DNA of 64,000 nucleotides from Chitinophaga sp. SYP-B3965 (GCF_009647655.1 NZ_WJFD01000002.1:124001-188000); one strand, 5' to 3'. Counted from the stretch's first letter, positions 25,472 to 34,795 are shown. The notes: generated by a model from the sequence alone, not told the origin. Program-made: numbers and translations.

Positions 25472-26587
25472 ATGAAAAAACACCTTTGTTTACTGGCTTC
25501 CGTGGTTTTGCTCGTGGCTTGTCAGCAAGCCCCCAAAAAGCCCGTAGAACAAAAAGATTCCACCGTTACCACGGCAGTCACCACTTTCTATAAACAACTG
25601 AAAGGCACGCTGGCAGGGCAACCTGTAACCATGCACCTGATCAGTTCCCGGGAACATGCATACGAAGGCTGGTATTTTTATGATAAAGTGGGCATCCCCA
25701 TTCAACTGATCAACCAACCGGATTCCGGGAATAAGATCACACTCCTGGAATATTCCAGCGAGGACAATCCCAATGTTTTCAATGGCCAGCTCTCTGCAGA
25801 CGGTCATTTTACCGGTACCTGGAAAGGTGCAGATGCGCAATATGATTTTGATCTGAAAGAAGATTATACACAGGCCGTTCAATTCAATATTTTCACTTTT
25901 TCCGACTCTGTTACTCTCTTCTATAATAATCCGAAATCCCCCATGGGCATCGCCTCAGCCAGTATTGTCTGGCCAGTGGGTGGAGCAGACGATACTGTAC
26001 TGAACGTCATCAAACAAGTGATTTCCGCTTCTTCCAATAATGCAAAAGGCGAAAAAGATCCGGAATTACTGGTGAAAGCACCCGTAGATACTTTCCTGCA
26101 ATTCTATAAAAACAGCCGGGACGATGCGGATTCCAATGCATTGGGCGCTATCTGGGACTGGAATACGCAAACGGATACACGTGTTGTTTGGAACCAGTAT
26201 CCTTTACTCGTATTGGAGAATTCAGATTATTCCTATACTGGCGGCGCGCATGGCAACTGGGGCAGCGGATTCCATGTAATAGACCTTTCAAAAAAGAAGG
26301 AACTTACACTGAACGATGTATTTAAACCGGGCTACAAAACCGCGCTAAGTTCTGCGCTGGCAAAGTCCTTCCGCAAAAAGTACAAACTCCCCGCCAATGA
26401 GCCGCTGGATAAACAATTCCTCTTTTCCAAAACCATTGTGCCCAACGATAATTTTTTCCTGACAAATAAAGGGGTGGTGTTTAATTATACTCCTTATGAA
26501 ATTGCGGCATACGCCGTAGGTCAGATCACTTTATTCATCCCCTTTGAGGATGTGAAAACAGTTGTTAATGAAGCTTACCTTCCTTGA
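25472..26587 (+). CDS. DUF3298/DUF4163-containing lipoprotein
   Basis: 371 aa. Lipoprotein signal ending LLVACQQ, an N-terminal domain of ~110 residues with repeated strands (YEGWYFYDKVG, GTWKGADA), and a C-terminal half with GGAHGNWGSGFHVIDL, LTLNDVFKPGY and FNYTPYEIAAYAVG, which are marks of the DUF3298 family (RsiV-like extracellular domains). Probably an outer-surface or periplasmic protein of unknown ligand. Its 3' end overlaps the next gene by 20 nt. Confidence 0.88.
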   Translation: MKKHLCLLASVVLLVACQQAPKKPVEQKDSTVTTAVTTFYKQLKGTLAGQPVTMHLISSREHAYEGWYFYDKVGIPIQLINQPDSGNKITLLEYSSEDNPNVFNGQLSADGHFTGTWKGADAQYDFDLKEDYTQAVQFNIFTFSDSVTLFYNNPKSPMGIASASIVWPVGGADDTVLNVIKQVISASSNNAKGEKDPELLVKAPVDTFLQFYKNSRDDADSNALGAIWDWNTQTDTRVVWNQYPLLVLENSDYSYTGGAHGNWGSGFHVIDLSKKKELTLNDVFKPGYKTALSSALAKSFRKKYKLPANEPLDKQFLFSKTIVPNDNFFLTNKGVVFNYTPYEIAAYAVGQITLFIPFEDVKTVVNEAYLP

Positions 26588-28487
26588 AGATGAACCCATC
26601 CTCGTATTTACAGGTATAACTATTCATACCCTCCATTCCTTTTGCGAAGAAGTGATACAGGATCATCCCGCTTTTTTTAATAACAATAGCGACACGCTTA
26701 TTTCACCACTGGAAAAGATCCGTTTGCTCAAAGCCCTGATAGATGGGTTTTCCAGCGACAATCCACTCAAAAGGTACCGCGGGGATGTATACGCAGAATT
26801 GCATCCGCTGGCCCGCCTTTTCTCTTTCATGAAAAGGAATAAAGAAGAAGTGGATGCCCCCGGAGCCGCGCAGTTCAGCACTTTTCAGCAAATGATGCAG
26901 AATGCCGGCAAATATGATACAGATGATATGGTCAGCTGGGTGATCACGGCTTTTGAGCAAAACCCGGAACTCCTTTTTCAATATAGAGAACGGCTGTTAT
27001 ACGCCACAGGCACACCAAACCGGCTGACACAATTACTGGAAGCCAGGATGGAAACCCCGCAGATGGAGATGCACGCCATTGAAGAGAAAATAGAACAGCT
27101 GGGCGCCAAAAATGAAGAGATAACAATCATCAGCCAGGATCGTCCCCCGCAACCTCGCCAGGCACTTAACATTTTGCGGTACATTGCTGCGGAACAAGAA
27201 ATTCCCACCAGCGGGGAAGACCTCCTTTTTGAGATCATGCATGATGATCATTTCAAGATCCCTCCTGTTGAAGCAGCAAAGATCTGCAGGCAGGCGGCAG
27301 ATCAGAAAACATCTATCCGTGCGTTTCTGCAACAACCCCGCATTCCTTCTTTGTTCTCAACCGGGCCGGATGAAAACGCCCTTCAGTTAAGCTCCCTGCT
27401 GGAAAAATGGATGTTGCTGCCGCTGCCGGAATTATTAGAAACAATCCCCGGAACACCGGAGGTTTTAAAAGAAGAAATTCGTCACAATCCGGGTCTCACG
27501 CTGCCGGCATTAATGGAAAGTGTAGACCTCATCAAAAAGCTCCCCAACATAGGAAAAATAAAAACCACCCACGTATTCTTTCTCTCAAAACAAAAGCCAC
27601 TCAACCAGGCCCCCGAAATTGAAAAGATGGATCCGCTCTTCATAGACCCTTTGCTGAAGGACTTCGCGATGAGCGCCACGATCCTCAATAATTATCTCCG
27701 CTGCCCCCTGGCTTTCTTTTATCAGCAACTCATCAAAGCCCCGATGGGCAGAAAGGAAAACCTCGCGTTCGGCTCTGCCGCTCACTTTGCGTTGGAAAAA
27801 CTCTTCCAGAAAATGCAGCTGGCGGATGCGTTTCCTTCCAAAGAAATATTCCTGGAAGATTTCAATGCCTATATGAAGAGTAACCGTATTTCCTTTACCA
27901 CAGAAGCTTTTGAAAGAAGGATGGAATATGGCCACCGGATCTTAAGCAGTTATTACGACCGGTATATTCATGAATGGAACCCCATTGTAAGTGTGGAGCG
28001 CACTATCCGGAACGTCTTCATCAACGGGGTGCCGGTGAAAGGAAAAATAGATAAGCTGGAATTTGACGGCAACCGGGTAAACATCGTGGATTACAAAACG
28101 GGAGATTATGAAAAAACGAAGCGGGACTGGAAGAAGTTTGCGCCCCCGGAAGAAAACTTACCGGAGGGTGGCGACTACTGGCGGCAGGGTGTATTCTATA
28201 AAGTTTTGTTAGATAATTATAAACAGAAGAATTGGCAGGTAGTTAGCACAGAATTTGATTTCATAGAGCCCGGCCGTAACGGGGAATATTTTAAGGAAAA
28301 GATCAATATCACGCCGGCAGATATTACCACCGTCACCCAGCAGATCAAGGAAAGCTGGGAACGGATCCAACAAAGGGATTTCTATACCGGATGCGGGAAA
28401 CCGTATTGCGAATGGTGCAATTTTGTAAAGGACAACCACCTCCAGGTGGCCTTACATACATTGCCCGGGGAGGAAGAACAAGAATAA
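26568..28487 (+). CDS. PD-(D/E)XK nuclease related to AddB/UvrD-type helicase-nucleases, without helicase motifs
   Basis: 639 aa from the ATG (a TTG lies two codons upstream). The C-terminal third is a Fe-S RecB-type nuclease: C379 (LRCPLAFFY), FGSAAHFALEKLF, GKID with D495, VDYKTG with D508 and K510, the QxxxY-like RQGVFYKV, and C609/C614/C617 (GCGKPYCEWC). The front half keeps UvrD-like linker pieces: ILVFTG, TIHTLHSFC, YDTDDMVSWV and LLFEIMHDDHFKIPP. The Walker A, DExx, QxxR and other ATPase motifs that stand between these pieces in ~1050-aa relatives are absent, yet the frame is intact. It may work as a nuclease or scaffold subunit with another helicase. It overlaps the lipoprotein gene by 20 nt. 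Confidence 0.8.
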   Translation: MKLTFLEDEPILVFTGITIHTLHSFCEEVIQDHPAFFNNNSDTLISPLEKIRLLKALIDGFSSDNPLKRYRGDVYAELHPLARLFSFMKRNKEEVDAPGAAQFSTFQQMMQNAGKYDTDDMVSWVITAFEQNPELLFQYRERLLYATGTPNRLTQLLEARMETPQMEMHAIEEKIEQLGAKNEEITIISQDRPPQPRQALNILRYIAAEQEIPTSGEDLLFEIMHDDHFKIPPVEAAKICRQAADQKTSIRAFLQQPRIPSLFSTGPDENALQLSSLLEKWMLLPLPELLETIPGTPEVLKEEIRHNPGLTLPALMESVDLIKKLPNIGKIKTTHVFFLSKQKPLNQAPEIEKMDPLFIDPLLKDFAMSATILNNYLRCPLAFFYQQLIKAPMGRKENLAFGSAAHFALEKLFQKMQLADAFPSKEIFLEDFNAYMKSNRISFTTEAFERRMEYGHRILSSYYDRYIHEWNPIVSVERTIRNVFINGVPVKGKIDKLEFDGNRVNIVDYKTGDYEKTKRDWKKFAPPEENLPEGGDYWRQGVFYKVLLDNYKQKNWQVVSTEFDFIEPGRNGEYFKEKINITPADITTVTQQIKESWERIQQRDFYTGCGKPYCEWCNFVKDNHLQVALHTLPGEEEQE

Positions 28488-28538
28488 TGGACAACAAACA
28501 GTAAGTTTGCAAATAATTTAATTTTCAGGTTAGAAAAC

Positions 28539-29984
28539 ATGAATCAGAACTTCCGGGGCTTGTTTGGCTCACTGATCGTATTGGCTTTGTGCAGCTTTTT
28601 TACCCAATGCGCTAACATTGTGCCTCCGGGCGGCGGTTCCAGGGATACCCTGGCACCCAGGCTCATATCCGTTAATCCGGAGGATTCTACACTGAACTTT
28701 AAAAGTCAGAGTGTGGTTTTCCATTTTAATGAATTCGTGGAGCTGGATAATGTGATCGAAAAAATGATCGTTTCCCCTACCCTGAAACGTACGCCCACGG
28801 TAACTGCCAAGTTGCGGACCATCACCTTGCTGATCAAAGACTCCCTGCAGCCCAATACCACTTACACATTCAATTTCGGCGATGCCGTAAAAGATGTGAA
28901 TGAGCGCAACCCCATCGAAGATTTTCAGTATGTAGTGTCTACCGGCACTTACCTCGATTCTTTGCAGGTCACCGGAAAACTGCTGATCGCAGAAACCGGC
29001 AGGGTGGATAGTAACGTAGCCGTTATGCTGTATTCCAACATGGAGGATTCCGCCGTATCAAAAGAGAAACCACTCTACCTCGCCAAAACCAAAGGAGATG
29101 GCACCTATCGTTTTAAGAATATCAAACCCGGCACCTATCGCATCTTTGCTATTAAAGAAGAAGACCGGGATTTTCAATATACTTCCAAAAAGGAAATGAT
29201 CGCTTTTGCGGATGAGCCGATTGAACTGAAAGAAAATCTGGCGAACGTGAACATGGCCCTCTTTAGTGAAATTGATACTGTAAAAGCAGAAGAAGAACAA
29301 CCACAGGGAGAACCACCGCCACCGCCGAAACAGCCGAAGAAACCTAAGTTGCTGGCTGCTGCGGAACTCAATGGAGGCAAACAGGAACTCGGAGATTCCC
29401 TCTCCCTCGTTTTTAATTACCCCCTTAAAACACTGGATACCGCCAAAATACTGTTGCTGGAAGATACCACACACAAACAGGTACCCTTTACCCTGCACGT
29501 AGCAGATACCACTTCCAAAAAATACAAAATGGCCTATAACTGGAAACCCGGAAAGCCCTATCAGCTGATCCTCCCGGAAGGATTTGCAACAGATACTGCC
29601 GGCATTACCACGTTGAAAGCAGATACCATTGCTTTCGAGGCTAAAAGTATTGACGATTACGGCATCATTAAATTATCCCTCACTGTAGGAGACAGTGCCC
29701 ACCTGGTACTGCCAGCGGATACCGCCTACCAGTTTGTGGTACAGCTGGTTTCCAATAAAGAGATCAAATACCAGGGCGTTATTAAGAACGGCAAATGGGA
29801 AAGAGGATTAGTGCAACCCGGAGAATATGAGATCAGGGTGCTGGTAGATGAAAACCGGAACGGGATCTGGGATACGGGTGTTTATTATGGCAAACCGAAG
29901 AAACAACCGGAGAAGGTGTTCCCGTACAAAGAAAACCTGGTCGTCAAAAAGAACTGGACCTTGTCCCCCACGGTGAAACTCTAA
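28539..29984 (+). CDS. Ig-like domain lipoprotein
   Basis: 481 aa. Lipoprotein signal (FFTQCAN), then PPGGGSRDTLAPRLISVNPED, the start of a Big_5/SbsA-type Ig-like domain with FHFNEFVELDNV and NTTYTFNFGDAVKD. A second beta domain (~140-225) resembles a carboxypeptidase-regulatory fold (GTYRFKNIKPGTYRIFA), a short E/Q/P linker follows (~250-270), and the rest is beta-rich. This layout is a widespread, uncharacterised outer-membrane lipoprotein of Bacteroidota. The recR promoter follows at once. Confidence 0.85.
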   Translation: MNQNFRGLFGSLIVLALCSFFTQCANIVPPGGGSRDTLAPRLISVNPEDSTLNFKSQSVVFHFNEFVELDNVIEKMIVSPTLKRTPTVTAKLRTITLLIKDSLQPNTTYTFNFGDAVKDVNERNPIEDFQYVVSTGTYLDSLQVTGKLLIAETGRVDSNVAVMLYSNMEDSAVSKEKPLYLAKTKGDGTYRFKNIKPGTYRIFAIKEEDRDFQYTSKKEMIAFADEPIELKENLANVNMALFSEIDTVKAEEEQPQGEPPPPPKQPKKPKLLAAAELNGGKQELGDSLSLVFNYPLKTLDTAKILLLEDTTHKQVPFTLHVADTTSKKYKMAYNWKPGKPYQLILPEGFATDTAGITTLKADTIAFEAKSIDDYGIIKLSLTVGDSAHLVLPADTAYQFVVQLVSNKEIKYQGVIKNGKWERGLVQPGEYEIRVLVDENRNGIWDTGVYYGKPKKQPEKVFPYKENLVVKKNWTLSPTVKL

Positions 29985-30000
29985 CCACAGGTATAATCCG

Positions 30001-30008
30001 TATTTTTG
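30001..30008 (+). promoter_or_regulatory. -7 element directly before recR
   Basis: TATTTTTG ends four bases before the recR ATG, so a start point at the usual distance would fall at or within a few bases of the start codon. No good -33 element was found. Confidence 0.5.
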
Positions 30009-30012
30009 CAGT

Positions 30013-30636
30013 ATGATCTTCTCTTCCGCATTAATTGAAAATGCTGTTAATGAATTTGCCCGGTTACCCGGTGTGGGTAAGAAAACAGCCCTCCGGCTGG
30101 TACTCCATCTGCTTAAACAAGATACTGCACAGGTAGAACTGTTTTCCGAAACCATCGCCCGCATGCGGCGGCAGATCAAGTTCTGCAAACAATGCCATAA
30201 TGTTTCTGACGACGATACCTGTAGCATCTGCGCCAGCCCTGCCCGCCATAATCATACAGTATGTGTGGTGGAAAGCATCCGGGACGTGATAGCCATAGAA
30301 AACACACAGCAGTTCAACGGAGTTTACCATGTGCTCGGCGGGATCATTTCTCCCATAGACGGTATCGGGCCGGACCAGCTGAACATCCATACACTTGTTG
30401 AAAGAGTGAAAGCACAGAACATAGAAGAGGTGATCATGGCCCTGAGCCCTACTATTGAAGGAGACACCACTATATATTACCTCTCTAAAAAACTGAAGGA
30501 AAGCCCCGTAAAGATCACCACTATTGCCCGTGGTATCTCTTTTGGGGGAGAGTTGGAATATGCAGATGAAATGACGCTGGCCCGTTCTCTTACCAACCGC
30601 TTACCACTCGAAAACTACCTCCAACAGGGAAAATAG
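30013..30636 (+). CDS. recR: recombination protein RecR
   Basis: 207 aa. RecR with RecF/RecO loads RecA at gaps. The N-terminal helix-hairpin-helix (LPGVGKKTALRL), the zinc finger (CKQC...CSIC) and a Toprim domain (VCVVESIRDVIAIE, VIMALSPTIEGDTT) are all present. Length is typical. The start is fixed by alignment to the family start MxFSSxLIENAV. Confidence 0.97.
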   Translation: MIFSSALIENAVNEFARLPGVGKKTALRLVLHLLKQDTAQVELFSETIARMRRQIKFCKQCHNVSDDDTCSICASPARHNHTVCVVESIRDVIAIENTQQFNGVYHVLGGIISPIDGIGPDQLNIHTLVERVKAQNIEEVIMALSPTIEGDTTIYYLSKKLKESPVKITTIARGISFGGELEYADEMTLARSLTNRLPLENYLQQGK

Positions 30637-30725
30637 CCTTCACCTTAGATTAACATGGATTTTTCCCGGAGGTTAACTAACTTTATACAGGTTATCATAT
30701 AGCTGATCCTGAAAACATTATACAC

Positions 30726-31247
30726 ATGTTCAAATTAATGCTCCTCTCCGCTTTCTTTTCTTTAGCATTCGGCAATATCTACGACTTTAAAGTAGACGCC
30801 CTGGATGGCGGAAAAATAGATTTTTCCAAATACAAAGGAAAAAAGATCATGGTGGTAAACACCGCTTCTATGTGCGGCAACACTCCTCAGTATGCTGAAC
30901 TGGAAAAACTCGCTAAAAAATATAAGAACAAACTGGTGATCATTGGCTTCCCCGCAAATAATTTCGGTGGTCAGGAACCAGGCTCCAATGCAGAGATCAA
31001 AGCTTTTTGTACAAAAGAGTATGCAGTAACTTTTCCAATGGCAGCAAAAATTTCTGTAAAGGGATCCGATATCCACCCTCTTTATCAATATCTGCTGGCT
31101 GAAAGCAAAAAGAAACAATTCGAACCGGAAGAAGTACAATGGAATTTTCAAAAGTACCTGCTGGATGAAAAAGGCGAATTAGTAGCTGTATTCAAACCGC
31201 GTACTTCCCCCACATCGCCCGAAGTGATCGCAGCGATCGAAAAATAA
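30726..31247 (+). CDS. glutathione peroxidase-like thiol peroxidase (exported)
   Basis: 173 aa. GPx-fold peroxidase with the peroxidatic Cys in NTASMCGNTPQY, GFPANNFGGQEPGSNAEIK and the WNFQKYLLD motif. A signal peptide (residues 1-16, LMLLSAFFSLAFG) places it in the periplasm. Such Cys-type GPx in bacteria usually use thioredoxin. It lies 6 nt before a lipoprotein gene, probably one unit. Confidence 0.93.
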   Translation: MFKLMLLSAFFSLAFGNIYDFKVDALDGGKIDFSKYKGKKIMVVNTASMCGNTPQYAELEKLAKKYKNKLVIIGFPANNFGGQEPGSNAEIKAFCTKEYAVTFPMAAKISVKGSDIHPLYQYLLAESKKKQFEPEEVQWNFQKYLLDEKGELVAVFKPRTSPTSPEVIAAIEK

Positions 31248-31253
31248 ACGTCA

Positions 31254-31781
31254 ATGACCAAACACCTAATGAACAGCCTCGCAGTAATTTGCTGCGGATT
31301 CTTTTTTATGCCTGCCTGTAAAGATTATAACGCCGCAGAACTGCTCAATTGTGAAAAAGCGGCGATCGACCTCAGGGTTGATAACCAAATAGTCCCCATG
31401 AAAATCCTCAGTTCCACATTGCTCCGCACCGGAAGCTTTAAGGTATTGAGCCTGGAGGCTTTCGTGGATACCATGAAAGTAGTGATGAACATAAAGGATG
31501 GCGCTTACAACAACGAGATCCAGCTGCTTTCTGACAGTTTAAAAGTAAAAACCTATTCCTACTCCCGCAAAACCGGGCAGGATACCACAGGGTTAGTACT
31601 GGTAGGTGTTAAAATTGGCCAGGACTACAAATTCTTAAAAACAGATTCAGCCGCCTTCACCATCACAGAAATAGATCCGGACAACAAGAACCTTACAGGG
31701 AACTACTATATTCAAACCACCAGCCCCGTTTTAAAAATAAGTGGCGCATTTACCAAAGTGTGTTTTCTTTCCATCAAATAA
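31254..31781 (+). CDS. putative lipoprotein of unknown function
   Basis: 175 aa. A signal segment with a cysteine lipobox (FFFMPACKDY) is followed by a beta-rich domain. No motif or family was recognised. It follows the peroxidase gene by 6 nt and precedes the holB gene by 20 nt. Confidence 0.75.
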   Translation: MTKHLMNSLAVICCGFFFMPACKDYNAAELLNCEKAAIDLRVDNQIVPMKILSSTLLRTGSFKVLSLEAFVDTMKVVMNIKDGAYNNEIQLLSDSLKVKTYSYSRKTGQDTTGLVLVGVKIGQDYKFLKTDSAAFTITEIDPDNKNLTGNYYIQTTSPVLKISGAFTKVCFLSIK

Positions 31782-31788
31782 TATGAAG

Positions 31789-31796
31789 TATTTTTA
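31789..31796 (+). promoter_or_regulatory. -7-like element before holB
   Basis: TATTTTTA (one mismatch to TAnnTTTG) ends five bases before the ATG. If used, the holB transcript would be almost leaderless, as for recR. Confidence 0.35.
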
Positions 31797-31801
31797 CGCC
31801 C

Positions 31802-32938
31802 ATGTACTTTTCTCAGATCATCGGGCAGGATGCTGCACGGCATCAGTTATTGCATGCTGTTCAAAATAACCGCCTCAGTCATGCTATGATTATGCTGGCG
31901 CCGGAAGGCGCGGGAGGATTACCTGTGGGGTTAGCCTTTGCACAATACCTCGTTTGTGAAGACCGCCAGGAACAAGATGCCTGCGGCCAATGCCAGGCCT
32001 GTAAAAAAGCCGCTCAATATATTCATCCGGATATCCATTTCTCTTATCCCGTGATCCCCCGCAAACCAGGGGATAAACCCATCAGTACAGACTATGCCGC
32101 GGAGTGGAGGGAATTTATTGCCCAACAGCCTTATGGTAATGCGTACGACTGGCTGCAATTTATTGGCGCAGAAAACAAACAGGGTAATATCACAGCGCAT
32201 GAATGCAGTGACATTATCCGGAAGCTCAACCTCAAAAGTTTTGAAAGTCCTTATAAGATCCTCTTCATGTGGATGCCGGAATATCTCGGCAATGAAGGGA
32301 ACCGGCTGTTGAAACTCATAGAGGAACCTCCTCAGAATACCGTTTTTATCCTCGTGGCGGAAAACCAGGAACAGATCCTGGCCACTATTCTTTCCCGCAC
32401 ACAGCTGATCAAGATCAATCCATTATCAAAAGCAGAAGTAGTAAAAGCTTTGGTGGAAAGGAACCAGGCCCCGGAACCCCGTGCCCGCCAGATTGCTACC
32501 ATTGCTTCCGGTAATTATAGGGAAGCCCTGCAACTACTGCAACACAACGATAATGATTACCACGAATTGTTGCGCAACTGGCTCAACTGCATTTTCATGC
32601 AAAACAGGGCCGGGTTGCAGGAATGGGTGGATCATATTTCCAGCCCTAAAATGGGCCGGGAAAACCAGAAGCAATTCATCCGGTATTTCATCAATGTGCT
32701 GGAACATAGCCTCCGCGTGCAATACATGGATAAAAGCCAGCTGGCCTTCTCCGATGAGGAAGTAGACTTTGCGGAAAAGCTGAAAAAGCTCGCCAACCTG
32801 GGGCAAATGCAGCAGCTGATGGATGAACTGGACAATGCTTATTATCATATAGAAAGGAATGCTAACGGCAAGATCCTCTTCCATGCACTGTCTATCCGCC
32901 TTCAATATGTATTTAAGGGAAGGCCCCTTCCGGTATAG
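31802..32938 (+). CDS. holB: DNA polymerase III subunit delta'
   Basis: 378 aa. Clamp-loader AAA+ subunit with FSQIIGQDAARHQLLHAV, a zinc-binding cysteine cluster (DACGQCQACKKAAQYIHPD), EEPPQNTVFILVAEN and the SRC-like LSRTQLIKI. The P-loop is degenerate (PEGAGGLPVG, no GKT), as usual for delta', which does not hydrolyse ATP. It is followed by ricT, an order also seen in Bacillus. Confidence 0.93.
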   Translation: MYFSQIIGQDAARHQLLHAVQNNRLSHAMIMLAPEGAGGLPVGLAFAQYLVCEDRQEQDACGQCQACKKAAQYIHPDIHFSYPVIPRKPGDKPISTDYAAEWREFIAQQPYGNAYDWLQFIGAENKQGNITAHECSDIIRKLNLKSFESPYKILFMWMPEYLGNEGNRLLKLIEEPPQNTVFILVAENQEQILATILSRTQLIKINPLSKAEVVKALVERNQAPEPRARQIATIASGNYREALQLLQHNDNDYHELLRNWLNCIFMQNRAGLQEWVDHISSPKMGRENQKQFIRYFINVLEHSLRVQYMDKSQLAFSDEEVDFAEKLKKLANLGQMQQLMDELDNAYYHIERNANGKILFHALSIRLQYVFKGRPLPV

Positions 32939-33066
32939 CTGTCAACAATTTACCTTACCTTTGGCCTTAATTCCCTATACGTCTTTAGATTCTGGAAGTA
33001 AATATGTACTTTTAGTGACCTGAGAATGCAGGGATAATTATTTCTTAATATTATAAACCGTAATAT

Positions 33067-34743
33067 ATGGCTTGTGCCGGATGTGGTACGGGTGTGGATG
33101 GGAAGCCGTCGGGATGCAAGAGTAATGGAGGATGCAGTACAGGAGGATGTAACAGATTAAACGTTTTTGACTGGCTGTCCAATATACCCTTGAGTGATAG
33201 TTTAGCACCATTTGACATCATAGAAGTTAGTTTTAATAACGGCAGTCGCAAGGATTTCTTCCGCAATTCCACCAAACAGATCTTCGATAAAGGAGACATG
33301 GTGTCAGTAGAAGGGATCAGCGGGTTCGACGTTGGTACGGTAAGCCTCACCGGGGAACTGGTAAGGTTGCAGATGAAAAAACGACGGGTGGAAGATACCC
33401 CCGAAGTGAAAAAACTGCTGCGCCGTGCATCTACAGACGACTTACATCGCATGTCCGAAAACAAAGGACGCGAACCGGAAGCTTTGATCAAAGCCCGGGT
33501 AATTGCCCGTAGTATTGGCCTGGAAATGAAACTGGCCGAAGTGGAAATTCAGGCCGATGGCCGAAAAGCCACCTTCTTCTATACGGCAGACGACCGTGTG
33601 GATTTCCGTGAATTGATTAAAATGTATGCCTCCGAATTCCGGGTGAAGGTGGAAATGCGCCAGATCGGTGCCCGCCAGGAAGCTGGAAAAGTAGGTGGTA
33701 TCGGTAGTTGCGGCCGGGAGCTTTGCTGCTCTACCTGGCTCACAGACTTTAAATCAGTTAACACTACCGCTGCACGTTACCAGAACCTTTCCATCAATCA
33801 GGCCAAATTATCCGGTCAATGCGGCCGCCTCAAATGCTGCCTCAACTATGAGCTGGATACTTACCTCGATGCCCTGAAAGATTTCCCGGATGACTGCGAT
33901 GTGATAGAAACCACCAACGGCAATGCGACCCTGCAAAAGCGGGATATCTTCAAAAGCCTCATGTGGTATTCTTTTGACAGCGCCAGCGCCAAACAATACC
34001 CGCTCACCATTACCCGCGTGAAAGAGATCCGCCAGATGAACAAACAGGGCATCAAGGCAGAAGAACTGAAACCCGTGGAAGTGGTTAGCACCAAACCAGA
34101 TGTCGAAGCGGACCTTGGGTTTGCAGATGTGGTAGGCCAGATCAGCTTGCGCTCCCTGGAAAAAGCATCTCAGAAACGCAAACAAAAGAGCCGGGATAGT
34201 AAACAAAAAGAAGGGAAGGATATCAAACCTAAAGGTGCTCCGCAAGGACAGGGTCAGCCACAACAAGCCCGTCCGCAAAGAGATCAACGCCCTAAGGGAG
34301 AACAAAAACCCGATCAGCCAAGAGGCCCGCGTCCTGATCAAAGGCCCCGCGGTGAAAACCGGGGAGGTGAAAACCGTGGCCAGGGCCAACAGCAACGTGG
34401 TGGCGAAAGTCGTCAACAGCAAGGCCAGGGTGGAGGTGAAAACCGCGGTCAGGGTCAGCCACAACAGCAGCGTGGTGGCGAAAGCCGTCAACCACAAGGC
34501 CAGCAGGGAGGAAATCAGGGCCAGCCACGCAACCCGCAAGGTCAGCCGCGCAGCAATGAAAACCGTCCGCCAAGACCGGATCAGAAACCCCGCCCTGAAA
34601 ACCGCGGCGGAAATGAACCCGGAAAACCCAAAGATCCCAACCGGGAAAATCGGGAAGGTCAAAAACCACAAAACCCTGGCGGTCAAGGTGGTAACAACCG
34701 GCACAGAAATCGTCCCCCTCGTAAACCGGACGACAAACAATAA
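33067..34743 (+). CDS. ricT: PSP1-domain protein, RicT (YaaT) family, with long low-complexity tail
   Basis: 558 aa. The PSP1/RicT core (residues ~45-300) has VGGIGSCGRELCCSTWL and QCGRLKCCLNYE, the conserved cysteine-rich signature. The first 28 residues carry five more cysteines (C3, C6, C17, C23, C28) in a Gly/Ser setting, possibly another metal site. Residues ~365-558 are Q/P/R/G/N-rich repeats (GENRGQGQ-type). RicT in Bacillus binds Fe-S proteins and is involved in RNA processing and development; here it is the gene after holB, as in Bacillus. Confidence 0.88.
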   Translation: MACAGCGTGVDGKPSGCKSNGGCSTGGCNRLNVFDWLSNIPLSDSLAPFDIIEVSFNNGSRKDFFRNSTKQIFDKGDMVSVEGISGFDVGTVSLTGELVRLQMKKRRVEDTPEVKKLLRRASTDDLHRMSENKGREPEALIKARVIARSIGLEMKLAEVEIQADGRKATFFYTADDRVDFRELIKMYASEFRVKVEMRQIGARQEAGKVGGIGSCGRELCCSTWLTDFKSVNTTAARYQNLSINQAKLSGQCGRLKCCLNYELDTYLDALKDFPDDCDVIETTNGNATLQKRDIFKSLMWYSFDSASAKQYPLTITRVKEIRQMNKQGIKAEELKPVEVVSTKPDVEADLGFADVVGQISLRSLEKASQKRKQKSRDSKQKEGKDIKPKGAPQGQGQPQQARPQRDQRPKGEQKPDQPRGPRPDQRPRGENRGGENRGQGQQQRGGESRQQQGQGGGENRGQGQPQQQRGGESRQPQGQQGGNQGQPRNPQGQPRSNENRPPRPDQKPRPENRGGNEPGKPKDPNRENREGQKPQNPGGQGGNNRHRNRPPRKPDDKQ

Positions 34744-34769
34744 ATAGTATTTACTGCACGTATTATATA

Positions 34770-34795
34770 GTAGAGACGCAATATTGCGTCTCTAC
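34770..34795. repeat. 26-bp perfect palindrome
   Basis: GTAGAGACGCAAT (34770-34782) is followed by its exact reverse complement ATTGCGTCTCTAC (34783-34795). It lies between ricT and the rhomboid gene and could be a terminator-like or dispersed palindromic element. No T-run follows. Confidence 0.7.

Noticed and set aside
33808..34740. 310-aa minus-strand ORF
   Set aside because: Antisense of ricT and its repetitive tail; composition follows the repeat and not a protein family.
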